A stretch of DNA of 64,000 nt from Marsupella aquatica (Eukaryota > Marchantiophyta): the NCBI GenBank assembly GCA_973895155.1, contig OZ316894.1:1-64000 (forward strand). The letters are read 5' to 3'. The position numbers and the translations under genes were made by a program. The notes beneath the pieces are model-generated. The model saw only the letters and a program-made list of their open reading frames with translations, searched no databases and was not told the DNA's origin. The first letter of the stretch is position 1; every line of letters starts with the position of its first letter. Below are positions 1 to 10,440 of this stretch, piece after piece.

Positions 1-191
1 CACTCATTGGATCCGGTATCTCTCTTGGCTATTGATCATCAAAATATTTATTCACGAGGTGTGGGGAGCATCGGAAGAAAAGACTGACTGTTTCCAGGCC
101 AACAGAGACGGGTGTCTCGGCAAGAGGGCCAACTTAATATCGGAAATTGAATGAAATGAAGTTCAGATAAATTCGTGAGGGGTAAACTTAC

Positions 192-509
192 CTGGCGAGT
201 GACAGTAATCTCACTCGAGTCTTCATAGCCGATAGGACTTCGCTTACGGTTCGAATTGTCAAACAGAATTGAAACTGTTGCTTTTGTAATTCCCGCCTGC
301 CCTTGCTTGTAAACCAGCTCTTGCAAGTTGCTTGCCCTAACTTGCTGCAAATTCGTAATTCCCAGCACGAAGCAAATAGAGTCCAAGATGTTCGACTTCC
401 CTGATCCATTCAGCCCTGTTATTGCGTTGAATTGCTGATCAAAGCCGGAAACCACAGTCCTTTGAGCGTACGACTTGAATCCGTCCAAGGTTATCTCCTT
501 CACATACAT
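192..509 (-). CDS. SMC2: SMC2 condensin subunit, first coding exon (partial gene)
   Basis: This is the N-terminal ATPase head of an SMC2/CAP-E-type condensin subunit, which acts in mitotic chromosome compaction. The 106 residues start [15 protein letters not shown] and contain the Walker A motif GLNGSGKSN at about residues 32-40, followed by a QQVRA segment typical of SMC2 heads. The exon ends in phase 0 at 192, where the minus strand reads CAG then GTAAGT, a clean splice donor. The rest of the gene (coiled coils, hinge, Walker B) lies beyond the left edge; positions 1-191 look like intron 1. The start is the first ATG and gives the canonical SMC N-terminus. No disruption is seen. SMC2 is favoured over SMC4 because the [10 protein letters not shown] stretch fits SMC2; this is family knowledge, not an alignment. 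Confidence 0.9.
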
Positions 510-1365
510 CGCGCCAGCGTCCCCTGGACGACGACAACCTCTGCGCCAGACACGGAGGTTTGATGGCCACCAACATCTCTACATGATCTAAGGACATCCC
601 GGTGCCTATCCTCGCAAGCTCACAATCCTTGTAGAATTCACAATCTGCTAAGAATTACTTGTCGTACTGGCTTCGGATTGCTCAATTGCTATAGTTGCTT
701 CTCGGGGACTTGGTATCGAGCTTTGCGTAGCTACATGCTCACGAATCCGGTCATCCCTGTTAGGTTCGCGTTACCACTTTTACACGGCCTCTCGTCAAGT
801 CCTTTGGGCACACAATTCCTAGTAAGGGCCCTACCTATATACGTATACTGGATGTTCTTCTGCGTTTCGACCTTACATTGCTGGGCAACTATACTTCTCA
901 CCTCTGAGCGCCCAAGGAAGCGGGACAGAATCTCTTTTTCAGCCCGGGATACTGTCCATCCTGGTTCAAGTCCTGCTCATTTCTTGCATGACGTCTCCTG
1001 CTGCCTGAGCTCCTTTTATTTCCCGTCACAATCTACATCAATTTTGTTGCCACTTGCTCGTTACTTGCTTGTTGCCACTTGTCGTCAATTCTTCGTTTTG
1101 TATGCACGACACTTCAGTTGCAAAGGGTTCTTTCTTGGAGGGCGATAAACAAGAGCACTCGCGCCATAGTTTTTCAGAGGGCAATGTGCGGGTATGACGG
1201 TGGGTTGCTTTGGGGTTTGGATGGAAGATCTTCTCATACTTTTTCTTCTCAGAACTTGTAGTTTTGATTCTCAAGTTTTGATGGCAAAGCTGGGATGATT
1301 CGTAAACGAGTCCAGCAGGAGGAATTTGATCCTGGAGAAGATACCGCTACTGCTATCAAATTCAG
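510..1365. other. Upstream region of SMC2, no supported gene
   Basis: This should contain the SMC2 promoter and 5' UTR on the minus strand. Short open frames exist on both strands, but none shows recognisable motifs or splice structure. No tRNA or other RNA gene was recognised. Confidence 0.4.
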
Positions 1366-1626
1366 AACAAGAGTGTTATTACTTGGACCAGCATGATTGC
1401 GGGATACGCTAGGAGTGATCATGTTCAATCTGCACTCGACATTTTCAATCTAATGCGCCAAGAAGGCGTGAAGCCAAATGAGATCACGTATCTGAGCATC
1501 CTGAATGCATGTGGCAGCCCATTAGCTCTAACATGCGGAAAATAAATTCATGAGCATGTTCGACAGGTCGGCTTTGAATCATCCGTGCGTGTAGGGTCTG
1601 CTCTCGTACTGATGTACGCTAAATAG
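1366..1626 (+). pseudogene. PPR protein fragment (PLS-type), decayed
   Basis: Reading from 1366 gives a pentatricopeptide-repeat stretch: TWTSMIAGYARSDHVQSALD, then a LMRQEGVKPNEITYLSILNA motif, then IHEHVRQVGFESSVRVGSAL, the usual order of a plant PLS-class PPR protein. Such proteins bind and edit organellar RNA. The frame has an internal TAA between the CGK and IHEH segments and ends at a TAG after LMYAK. There is no transit peptide, no long repeat array and no E/DYW end nearby, so this is a relic of a larger gene. The call is firm at family level; the parent gene cannot be identified. Confidence 0.8.
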
Positions 1627-1654
1627 TTCGCATTTTGACCCGAAGCTGCCCTGA

Positions 1655-2100
1655 CGAGATGTCAAGGTCTCTCTGGTTTGAGAGTCGAATGACGGATTGT
1701 GAATGAATGAGTTGACAAAGATCCACAAATGATTTTTGACCTGAAACGACTTCACCATCATGTGAGCCTTCCGAATCATAATGAAGTCCTTCCAAAACAT
1801 CAAACACATTAGTCTTCAGGATGTCAAAGTGTTCCCTGAAGAGCTTCTTGGCTTCCTCTTCAAATTTAGTTGCTGCAAACTTCCGAGCGAGTTTGAGCAT
1901 CTGCCGTACATTATCTACTCCTAATCGTCGGCAAAACTCAGTGTCGATGATTAATTATTTAGCATCTAGAACAAATTGGAAGGGATATCTAGTGAAGGCC
2001 GATCGCGATGTAGCAGTGATGACAAAACAACGTTGTAGGTCCTGTTTGGAGGCCAATTCAACGACGGTGGTTTGTATCAGCCCATCAAAAGTGGAATAAT
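1655..2100 (-). pseudogene. Coding-like helical fragment, unrecognised, with in-frame stop
   Basis: On the minus strand one frame reads almost continuously from about 2100 to 1655: a segment containing DGLIQTTVVELASKQDL, then TEFCRRLGVDNVRQMLKLAR, then FEEEAKKLFREHFDILKT. One in-frame TAA interrupts it near 1950. The helical character and the LGVDNVRQMLKLARKF stretch faintly recall BACK-type helices behind BTB domains, but I cannot assign a family. It lies between the PPR relic and the segmental duplication, so it is probably another relic. Confidence 0.35.
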
Positions 2101-2214
2101 GATCAGCGGAGGTCAACTATTTTTGTAAATTTGTAGCGGGTCCTAGTACAGAACCATAGTACTGAAAGTTGCCCTTTCTTTTCCCGAGGGGACATTTATG
2201 GCAGGACGTGATTG

Positions 2215-4725
2215 TTTCTCACCTAGAGATAGCCGATGGCATCACAATCTCTCTGGTGCTCCAGCCAAGCACAGCTCCTTGTTCCCAGAGCTACTGTCCA
2301 GAGTGCTAACTTACGTAGTGGCAGTCCTAGTGTGAATCAAGCTTTATCAGGCCCCAATAAACCTGACAGAGCGGCTACATACTGAGGCTTGATTCCAATC
2401 TTATCTGAGCATGCTTTGTCCCAGAGCGGCTACATACTGAGGCTTGATTCCAAGCTTATCTGAGCATGCTTTGTCCCAGATGGGAAGTCTGACCTCTGGG
2501 TCCCGCCCCGTAGCATCTGCTCGTCCCAGTTGTTTATCGAACTGTCCCCATCGCCCATTTGATCCCTAGGCTGTGTACAGCTGTAGCCCCTTTTCCTCCT
2601 TGCCCCCGCACTTCCGAATTGCAGCTTGAATGAATGTGCACTTTGTAGCCGACTGAGCAGCCAGGTGGATCAAATCAGCTTTAGTATTATGTCAGTCTTT
2701 TCCCTTTGGCCCAGTGTCCAAAGCTGCTGACATGGCTGTTCTAATCACATTGGCTTGCTACAACATTACTCCGACAGCATCTACTCTTAGTGACCCAACA
2801 GCATCGCGATCCCTAACTACTCCGCCGAATTTTCCAAAGCTCAGCACAGTATTGACTTTACACGTGACCTCTTAAGCAAACCATTCATTCCTGTAGACTC
2901 AAGCAAGCGATGCTCAGAGTCTCATCGCCTTTCGCAGATCATTGGGGGGCAACAGACCACCGGCAGCACTTGAGAGATAGAATGCATGTCGACGCGGGAG
3001 CTCAATCACCACTGAACAGCCCCGCCTGGCATAAGGTTTCTTTACTCTAAGTACACACCAAACGCTCGTCCGCCGCAATGACATGAAAATCCCCCTCAAA
3101 ACAAAATACATTGACGACATCACTGTTTTGAGAATACAAGGATTACAGCAGTGCAAATATTTCGTCCACTAGGATCTCCACTTCTCCAGTCAATCAGTCC
3201 AAAGTAGGCGTTGAGATTCTCCGAATGATGAAACCTGTCCGGTAGAAGACTTTGGAACGCGCAACACTGCAACATGACCGAGTCACGTCAACGGTGCCCA
3301 CATCTTGCGAACAACTCACTTTTGCATATTGTGTCGAGTTGCAAACGAACAAACCGGGATGCTGCTGTCATCTCTCGCTCTCTAGTCCCCACGGCCGATG
3401 TCGTCATTCTTTCTTGTGAGATGTTTGGTTTTTTCATTTTCAATACCTTTGCGGACCCACTTGTTAGTGAGCACATGGGTCCTATGTTTTGCAGGGCCAC
3501 AGGGATCCGTGTGTTTGAAGGTTGAGCGAATTAGTGAAGCGGCATATTGGGTTTAGGGTTGCATTCTCTGGCTCGTGGGGTCCCGCCTTCATTTCTTCAT
3601 CGTTTTGCTTCTCGTTGGACTATCGCAGCTTGAGTTTTTCAACTGGGCTTGTTACCAGTCTTGTCGTTTGAGCTTCATCGAGGAGTCTCTAACATGTGTA
3701 CTTGTCACTCGTCTGGTTAGATCGACTTTGTATCGACTGCTGCTGCCAACAGATCCTTGTGGTGTTCTCCCTTCTCTATTTCGAATGTATCTTCTCTCCA
3801 TATATAGTTAGATCTGATCGGTAATTAGCTATTGCATCTCTCAATTATTTTGCACTTTATTAACTCAGGGTGCAAACATGGGATCATTAATTTGGCACTG
3901 CGAATGTGTTGGAATATATATATTGCGCGTTGTTTTATGGGAGAAAGGTGCGAAAATAGTCCCAGCTAGATAATACACTTGACCTCCCGTGCAAATCTGA
4001 TATTCAGGCCTGTGTTAAGTGCATAATTTCTTTTCGCTTCTAAACACTATTTTCGGTGCTTCATTCGTGCAAAAGAGAAAAGTTTTTGTTGTGATTATGT
4101 TGTGCCTCCCCCTAGAGTCCTGTGGGCAGGATATATAGAGATGGATACTCCGAGCTTGTATAGGAGGAGAGATTGATGGACAATGGTTTAATTACCAAAG
4201 AGGCGATTTGATCGCATGCACAAGTATGCAGAGAATGATGTCATTGTCCCGGCAAAGTTTAAAGAGTTTCTGAACGCAGAGCAAGGTGAAACCGAGGTTG
4301 GGTGATGCCGAGAAGATCATCAATGAGCAGATGGCTCACTAGAATACGATATTGATGAAAGCAAAGCACTCCTTCACATTGGATGCATTCCTCCAGTACC
4401 TTCTCGACCCGATTGTCAACATTGCTTACTTAAACAAGGTGAGACAAAACTAGACGCGTCAATTTTTCCGTTTCTCATGTCTCGAGTAAGGCACGAATTA
4501 GAGTGGAGCCAATCCAGTACTTCACAGTGAATTCTAGCACACTATTGTGGCTGCGGTAGTCGGAAGATTGTATAAAGCTGTGAAGAGGGTCTATATATGG
4601 CGGATCTTTAGAGGTACGGATGGCTCATAGGCAGTTTTGTGACTTTCGTGGTCGGAAGCTGCCTTCAATCTGTCCCTAGATAAGGCTGGGAAATTGGCAT
4701 AGAGACCTTGCCATGTATGTTGTAT
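2215..4725 (+). repeat. Segmental duplication, copy 1
   Basis: Blocks at about 2215-3015, 3618-3795 and 4088-4725 are near-identical and in the same order as blocks at about 18945-19851, 21604-21785 and 21793-22430. Shared landmarks include AGCCGATGGCATCACAATC, GCAGATCATTGGGGGGCAAC and CTATCGCAGCTTGAGTTTTT. Material between blocks differs, so one or both copies have gained or lost DNA. The last block carries a coding-like exon. Confidence 0.85.
4199..4439 (+). pseudogene. Unrecognised exon-like fragment in duplication, copy 1
   Basis: The frame beginning RRFDRMHKYAENDVIVPAKF continues through FLNAEQGETEV, then shifts because about 5 bases present in the other copy (near 21985) are missing here. 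It resumes as a helical stretch ending in DPIVNIAYLNK, directly followed by a good splice donor (AAG then GTGAGA). The second copy, at about 21888-22131, keeps the middle but has its own stop. Conservation of the reading frame between copies suggests descent from a real exon. I do not recognise the protein. Confidence 0.4.
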
Positions 4726-6160
4726 GAGATTGTGGCCGTTTCAGCCAATTCTTTTGATGCTTCAATCAACCGAGTGGTTGTTGCACCTCACTGGTCACGT
4801 CAAGTGAACTACTGTACTAGCTACTGCGTTTATGTCCACTAAGGCCTCTGGTGGCTGGTCGAGTAGAACTCCCACACCAATAATGAACCTGTTAGCCGAA
4901 GCCCGCCACAAAGTTGTTAGGGGATCGGGACCAAAAGGCTGAGGGCAGCGCCCTATTCTACCCAAAACGCCACTTTTGGAACTTTTTTAAGTAGTACACA
5001 TTGCGCCTGTTTTTTTCTCCACTTCCTGCTACAACTTTTTAGGTTTTGTGATTAGACTGCCTCGCCGCCATCAAAGCTTAACATTGGGCCTTGTAGACTG
5101 TTCGAGACTGCCAGCTGATTTCTCCAAAGGGTCGCCGCTATAGCTTCTCCAAGAGAACGAATGCCACTGCAGCTTCCCCAGCAGAGGGTGGTCAAAAATC
5201 TGGATCACGTCCCATAGCCTGTCCACCTTGCTCCAAGCACTCATAGAGTCTTGAGTTTACGTTGTGTGCACATTGTGCTCCCCGTAAAATTTTGTCATTT
5301 CGCGCGCGCGGCAACTTGGACTTGGTTCCTCACAATCGCGCATGCGTGGAACTTGTGATTGCTCTGTTATAAAGACTTTCAACAAAGTTTAACTACAAAA
5401 TCAATTACGTGTCCAAGTTCGTCTGTAACTGCGGGGCTATTGCCTTTACTTCCCACAATACCGTGATCTCCTTGTTAATCTTAACAAGAGCATCTACACA
5501 TCTCTTAGCATGTACCCAACTCTTAGCATCTACATAACTCTTAGCATCTACGCAAGTCTTCGTTTCCATTGGCAACCATTTCCACTGTGCAACGACCTGC
5601 CGAGCAGTACCTCCAGGAATTTGGTATAACAATTGTAAGAGAAGGCCAGACATCATAGCCCCTTGAGTGTGCACCTCGGGATCTCCTGGGGGGACATCCA
5701 TAGAAGGAGATCCTTCTTTCAATTGGAGAAGAGGGCGTTGAGTGCGGTTCTCGTTGATCCCTTCCCTTCACTGGGGCGAACGGATGAGGGTCTCTACGAC
5801 AACTCAATGCAGTTCTAAAGATTGTCGACAACCCAACAATTGAAAGAGGAATAGAATCTTGATCTGTGGGAATGAGCCCGTCCTTCCAACTTCTTGACAT
5901 GCCTGGCCAAAGAGCTTGATCGATTAACAGAGTCACTGGCCTGCTATATATCAAAACCTTTCATGGTAGTGATTGTCATTCAATCCAGGCATTCATCCAG
6001 AGCTAGAGACCTTGCAGTGGGCACTACTAGTACATAGTTGGACAGCTACAAGATACGGATGTTACATGCTGTTGCTTGAGCATTTAGACAGTGTTTGGTC
6101 ACTTTAGTCTCTAGAAGATATGAATGGTCTTGTTGCTCGCAGAAAATCTAGTCTCTACTT
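4726..6160. other. Intergenic, no supported gene; short 18-21-bp repeats at 5490-5560
   Basis: Two open frames on the minus strand (5405-5722 and 5541-5954) overlap, and neither shows a known domain. Around 5490-5560 the motif CTCTTAGCATCTAC recurs three to four times with about 18-21 bp spacing, producing a VDAKS-like peptide periodicity on the minus strand. Nothing else is recognisable. Confidence 0.35.
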
Positions 6161-6162
6161 TA

Positions 6163-6500
6163 GATAGTGATAATACCTAGGTTAGCATGTTCTAAGTTCT
6201 TTGTAGTTATTGGCGGCTTGATCAGGAATTTTCGATAGTGATAATACCTAGGTTAGCATAATTTCTGAATCTTTGTAGTTATTCGGAACTCAGGAATGTT
6301 GGCTCAGTCTTTGGTCTTCAAATGGTATTTCTCTGGTTTTCTCCCCTTTTGTGTGTCTCATTTAGTTGAGATCCTCTGTCTCTTCTCCCCTCTTGTGTGT
6401 CTCATTTAGTTGAGATCCTGTATCAGCTTCTCCCCGTTTTGGGGGGTCATGTAATTGGGATCCTGTCCCTTCTCCCCTTTATTGGGTCTCATCCACAGAT
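6163..6500 (+). repeat. Two small tandem repeats
   Basis: A 71-bp unit starting GATAGTGATAATACCTAGG occurs at 6163 and again at 6234. It is followed (about 6335-6500) by four imperfect copies of a roughly 45-bp unit containing TTCTCCCCTTTTGTGTGTCT and GAGATCCT. Both look like replication-slippage products in noncoding DNA. Confidence 0.75.
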
Positions 6501-6793
6501 TTGGCTCATTTTGTTCTTTGGTAGAGTGATTCATTTCCATTTGGACCCTCATTAGATGTATGTAAGCTAACGGAACATATTAAACAAATGGGACCTGCCT
6601 GTGGGCAAAAACCTATTGGGACCACATGTGAACCTTGTCCTCTATCTAGTACCCATTGTTGCTTCTTTCTTGCAGTTATTTTTCATCATTTTGTTACTGA
6701 TAACAATTAATAAATTGAGCTCAAAATAATTGATTTAATTAACCTTTGCTGTGTTTGCATTTCCTTTCTAAATCACTTAAGCTGAGGGTAAAG

Positions 6794-6812
6794 TTTAGGG
6801 TTTAGGGTTTAG
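6794..6812 (+). repeat. Interstitial telomeric repeat (TTTAGGG)n
   Basis: Two full TTTAGGG units plus a partial third form a short tract of plant-type telomere repeat, also a telo-box (AAACCCTA) on the minus strand. A second tract of the same size occurs at 7183-7200. Confidence 0.7.
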
Positions 6813-7182
6813 TTTATCTCTATAATTTGCTTTACTCCATTGTACTTTGTTTGGCCTTTTTCAGGAAATTGGTCCTTAGTTTTCTTAAATGTACTTCTTC
6901 CTCGTTTTCTATTTTAGTAAGGTCTCAATGTGGGGAGAGTTTTGTAGATCAATGAACTTAGAAAGTTTGTCTCTGCTTTGGAGCAATGTCGGCTTAATTT
7001 ACAGCAGGGGAGTGTGAGTTCTTTGACAGTACTGGTCTAAGTATCCTAAATGTTAGATTCCCCTCAACAGACCCTACATGTGATCACACATTGAGACTTC
7101 ACCCCTGGCTGCCTCTCACCAATATGTGCAACGTGCACTATATATATAAATTAACACACTTAGAATCAACTACTGTAGAAAG

Positions 7183-7200
7183 TTTAGGGTTTAGGGTTTA
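7183..7200 (+). repeat. Interstitial telomeric repeat, second tract
   Basis: Two TTTAGGG units plus TTTA, preceded by AAAG as in the tract at 6794. It may be a telo-box binding site or a repair scar; no gene start is evident beside it. Confidence 0.7.
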
Positions 7201-9040
7201 CTAATGATTTCTTATTAATTTCTTCTAGTGATGCCCATCTTGCAGTCTTATGTAAACTGTCAGTGAAATAAGTGTCACTCCCCCTATAAAAGAGGGGAGT
7301 AAGCCCATTCCCTTCAATTATCTGAGCTTTGCCTAAATACACACATTGCACTCACCCATGGTGGAATGTAAGTTTATGGCATTCAAAGTCCAAACTCCAG
7401 TTTGACTGCAACCAGCTAAATTGTAGGGTGGACTCCCTTGCCAATTAACTGCTGAACTTATTGTTGTTAGTTTAGCAAATGAGTAGCTAAACTATTCACT
7501 TAGTTTTCTCACTTTGATATCTTTTCCTCACTTTTACTCTTTCTCTCTCCTTGGTATGTTTTCTCATGTCAACATCTTTTGTTCAACGCACGGGCATTGG
7601 TCTAGTTATAGATATGAATACTCCCTCAAATGCATAGCACAACAGAGTGCCCCAAAAGTGCAGAGATTTTGGTACTCTGGAGCTAGTCTGGATCTAGATA
7701 TATCCTAATAACAAGGAACTGGCACTCCAGCTTGCTTTGATGAAAAAAGTCACAATGCCATTACCTTCTTATAAATTTACCCTTGTACATTTTATGGTTC
7801 AGATTGTTGAACGATTCAAAGTGTAAGCTCATATGGGATCCCATCCGGGTCCCATGCATCTAATCATTAAACTGTTAAACCCTTTCAAGGTATTATAAAC
7901 ACTTAATGAACACTCAACTATTATTTGATTCCTAACCATAACAATCTTTATGGTGCAACCTCTCGCCAAGTAATGAGTATCCACTGATTCCACCAGGCTA
8001 CAAGTAGTCAATTCAGATTGGCGGCAGAAGAATAATCATTTTGCCTTGAGTAACTCTGAAGTGTGATTCATTTATGCCTGGTTTGGCCTTGATTTGTCAT
8101 CCGTCACACCTGGTCATCCCGCCCCTATCCTGACACCGTCCCAACCTCATCCCAACCCTATCCCAACCCCACCCGGTCCCAACCACACCCCGTAGGGCAA
8201 CACGTAAACTTGCCCGTTAACTCAAACCGGGCATTTATCCCACACAAAGATCATCCAACCCCAGGGGCAGGTGAATAATCATTATGCATGGAGTAACTCT
8301 GGAATGTGACTCATTTCTGCCAAGGGAAGATCATCCAAACCCAAGGGAATGCAGCACATTGAACATGGTCAGAACATTGAACTACACAAACAAGGAGGGA
8401 GCTCGACCTGTACTTGCTCTAGGTTGGTCTCCTAGTGGTGTTGGCTATGCTGATGAGGAAGAAGCCTGAAGCACTTGTTGCTGCAAGCTGCCTCTCTCCG
8501 GCCACAATTCCAGGATCCTGAAAATTAAGCTTCACACCCTGACTTGGGCGTATGCCCAGGTTGACATTTTCCCTCCCTATCATTCTTATTGTTCGGAGAA
8601 CATGATTGACAGTGAGTTTTGAAGTAAATTCTGGTGTATTATCCTTTTCCTTTTAATTAGTAGATATTTAAAAAGCAGAAGGGTTTGCAGAATTTATCAC
8701 AAAGGACATGGTTACATTTCATTATATTGAGTTTATGATGGTTTTATTACATTTTGCTTTGAACTTTTTATTGAATACTCCACGTTTCTCAGATTGCACA
8801 AGGGGATCTGGTTGTTGGGATGACTTTGTGAGTGCAAAATCTACTTCCTTTAGTAGTTGGGAAGCTATCGGCCCTCTTTCACAAGATATTGCCTTACACG
8901 TCATTCAAAAGTAAGTTGGCTTCAAGCACTATTGTTGCCAATGATATGAAGCTCTACATGCACTTGGACAAATGAGTTTCAGTTTCAGGTTTCTTGTCAT
9001 TGTTTTTGGTCATCCTCAAGACACTAAATCCTTTTAGTGT
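7201..9040. other. Intergenic, no supported gene
   Basis: Short frames only. A stretch at 8100-8260 is rich in CCCAACC-type pyrimidine repeats. A motif near 8025-8060 (GAATAATCATTTTGC..TGAGTAACTC) recurs near 8273-8310, a small duplicated segment. No domain or RNA gene was recognised. Confidence 0.4.
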
Positions 9041-9480
9041 TCTGTGCAGTGTCATTCATGCCAACATTGTACAAATATTGAGGCGAGACCAAGGAAAGAA
9101 CTGTACACTCCTTGGGACAAATCAATAGTAGATTTATGAAGGTGAGTACCTCAACATCAAAATTCCCCCTTTCTCCCCACCTACATGTTGAATTATTCAT
9201 AAATCTAATGATAAAAATTACAACTTACGGCATTTCGGTACTCAGATCTGAAATGGTTCGTGTACTATTTGACCGGAATTGTAATATTTACTGAATTGGA
9301 ATTAGAATAAACAAATTCAGTGGATTTGTTTGCTATAGTGTGGGAAAATCTAAAAAAATTGAACACCATAAAATTAAAGTTTACACTTTATTGGATTCTT
9401 TGTTATAAAAACATTCTTGAACTGTTTGTTAGAAAAGTTCTTAAACTAAAGTCCTCAAGGTTTTGAAGGACAGTATTTTT
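9041..9480 (+). pseudogene. Degenerate 5' part of a TET/JBP-element copy
   Basis: The sequence aligns by eye with 35592-36150, the leader and first codons of the dioxygenase copy at 35.9 kb. It keeps an intron acceptor (TTCTGTGCAG), a short exon 9050-9141, a donor (GAAG then GTGAGTACC), the intron text containing TGGTTCGTGTACTATTTGAC, and then a decayed coding stretch with GTGGATTTGTTTGCTATAGT. The start codon region is lost and there are several stops. It is directly followed by the 18-bp minisatellite, as in the 56.5-kb copy. Confidence 0.7.
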
Positions 9481-9550
9481 GAATGGCTATGATCACAGAT
9501 CTCACCTTTTGGACGTGGTTACAATTATCCCTATTTTCATTGCTCCCCAT

Positions 9551-9955
9551 GTGAATGAGGGTACTTTTATCTCCTGAGGGTACCCTTGTGCATGAGGGTA
9601 CTCTTATCAGTGAGGGTACTCTTATCAATGTGGTACATTTATCAACGATGGTACTTAATTAGATCAATGAGGGTACCCTTATCAATGAGGGTACTCTTAT
9701 CTCCTGAGGGTACCCTTGTGCTTGAGGGTACTCTTATCAACGAGGGTACTCTTATCAGCGAGGGACTCTTATCAGCGAGGGTACTCTTATCAATGGGTAC
9801 GCTTATCAACAATGGTACTTTGATCAGTGAGGGTACCCTTATCAATGAGGGTACTCTTATCTCCTGAGGGTACCCTTGCGTATGAGGGTACTCTTAAGTA
9901 TCAATGAGGGTACACTTATCAACAATGGTACTTTGATAATGGGGGTACCCTTTGA
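9551..9955 (+). repeat. 18-bp minisatellite, core GAGGGTACTCTTATCAAT
   Basis: About twenty imperfect copies of an 18-bp unit (variants GAGGGTACCCTTATCTCC, GAGGGTACTCTTATCAGT and AATGGTACTTTGATCA). Because 18 is a multiple of three, an open frame with EGTLINEGTLIS-type repeats results on the plus strand and another on the minus strand. Coding is unlikely, since frames shift where units are 17 or 21 bp. The same array follows the same element fragment at 57.0 kb. Confidence 0.9.
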
Positions 9956-10440
9956 TTTTCCCAACGGCTTAGTGACTCCGAGGTGTCTACTATCCTCTTC
10001 GACTACGTGGGCAGGAATCTGCGGTCAGTGTTGTTTTTGCTTCTCCTACAGGCACTTACCGGCCGCGTGTTCTGCATCACGGCCCCATTATTTTGACAAC
10101 CTGGTAACACAATTCAACATTCGTGAAGCAGGAACTCGACATCCCACACATCAAAAGGAACGGCTGGATTGCGAGGTCCTACAAGTGTGCCAAGGGGTGG
10201 AGTATAAGGCAAGGCAGAAGGCAGCTTTTTGGCAGGCGTAGGATGAGGAGCAGCAACAACGGGAGGAAGCTGAATTACAACACCTGGCATTACGGGCCCA
10301 AGAGTTTGAGGCGGATGGGGCATAGACCCGGGTGTGGATTAGCATTGAGTCTAGAGAGTAAATAATATATCACAACTGTACAGAGTGAATTAGTTCTAAT
10401 CAGGAAGCTTGGTCTTCTTTAATTTGTATCTCATTTCCCA

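Noticed and set aside
960-985. GGTTCAAGTCC, resembling a tRNA T-arm box
   Set aside because: Flanking bases do not form the T stem and no A box or acceptor stem lies at the right distance upstream.
5405-5954. Two overlapping minus-strand frames (105 and 137 codons)
   Set aside because: No recognised domain, frames overlap each other, and part of one is made of an 18-21-bp repeat; coding is unsupported.
9586-9867. Open frames encoding EGTLINEGTLIS-type peptide repeats in the minisatellite
   Set aside because: The frame is a by-product of an 18-bp unit; both strands are open, unit-length changes shift the frame, and there is no promoter, start context or domain.
9551-9955. CRISPR-like regular repeats
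   Set aside because: Units are contiguous with no unique spacers, and the genome is eukaryotic; it is a minisatellite.
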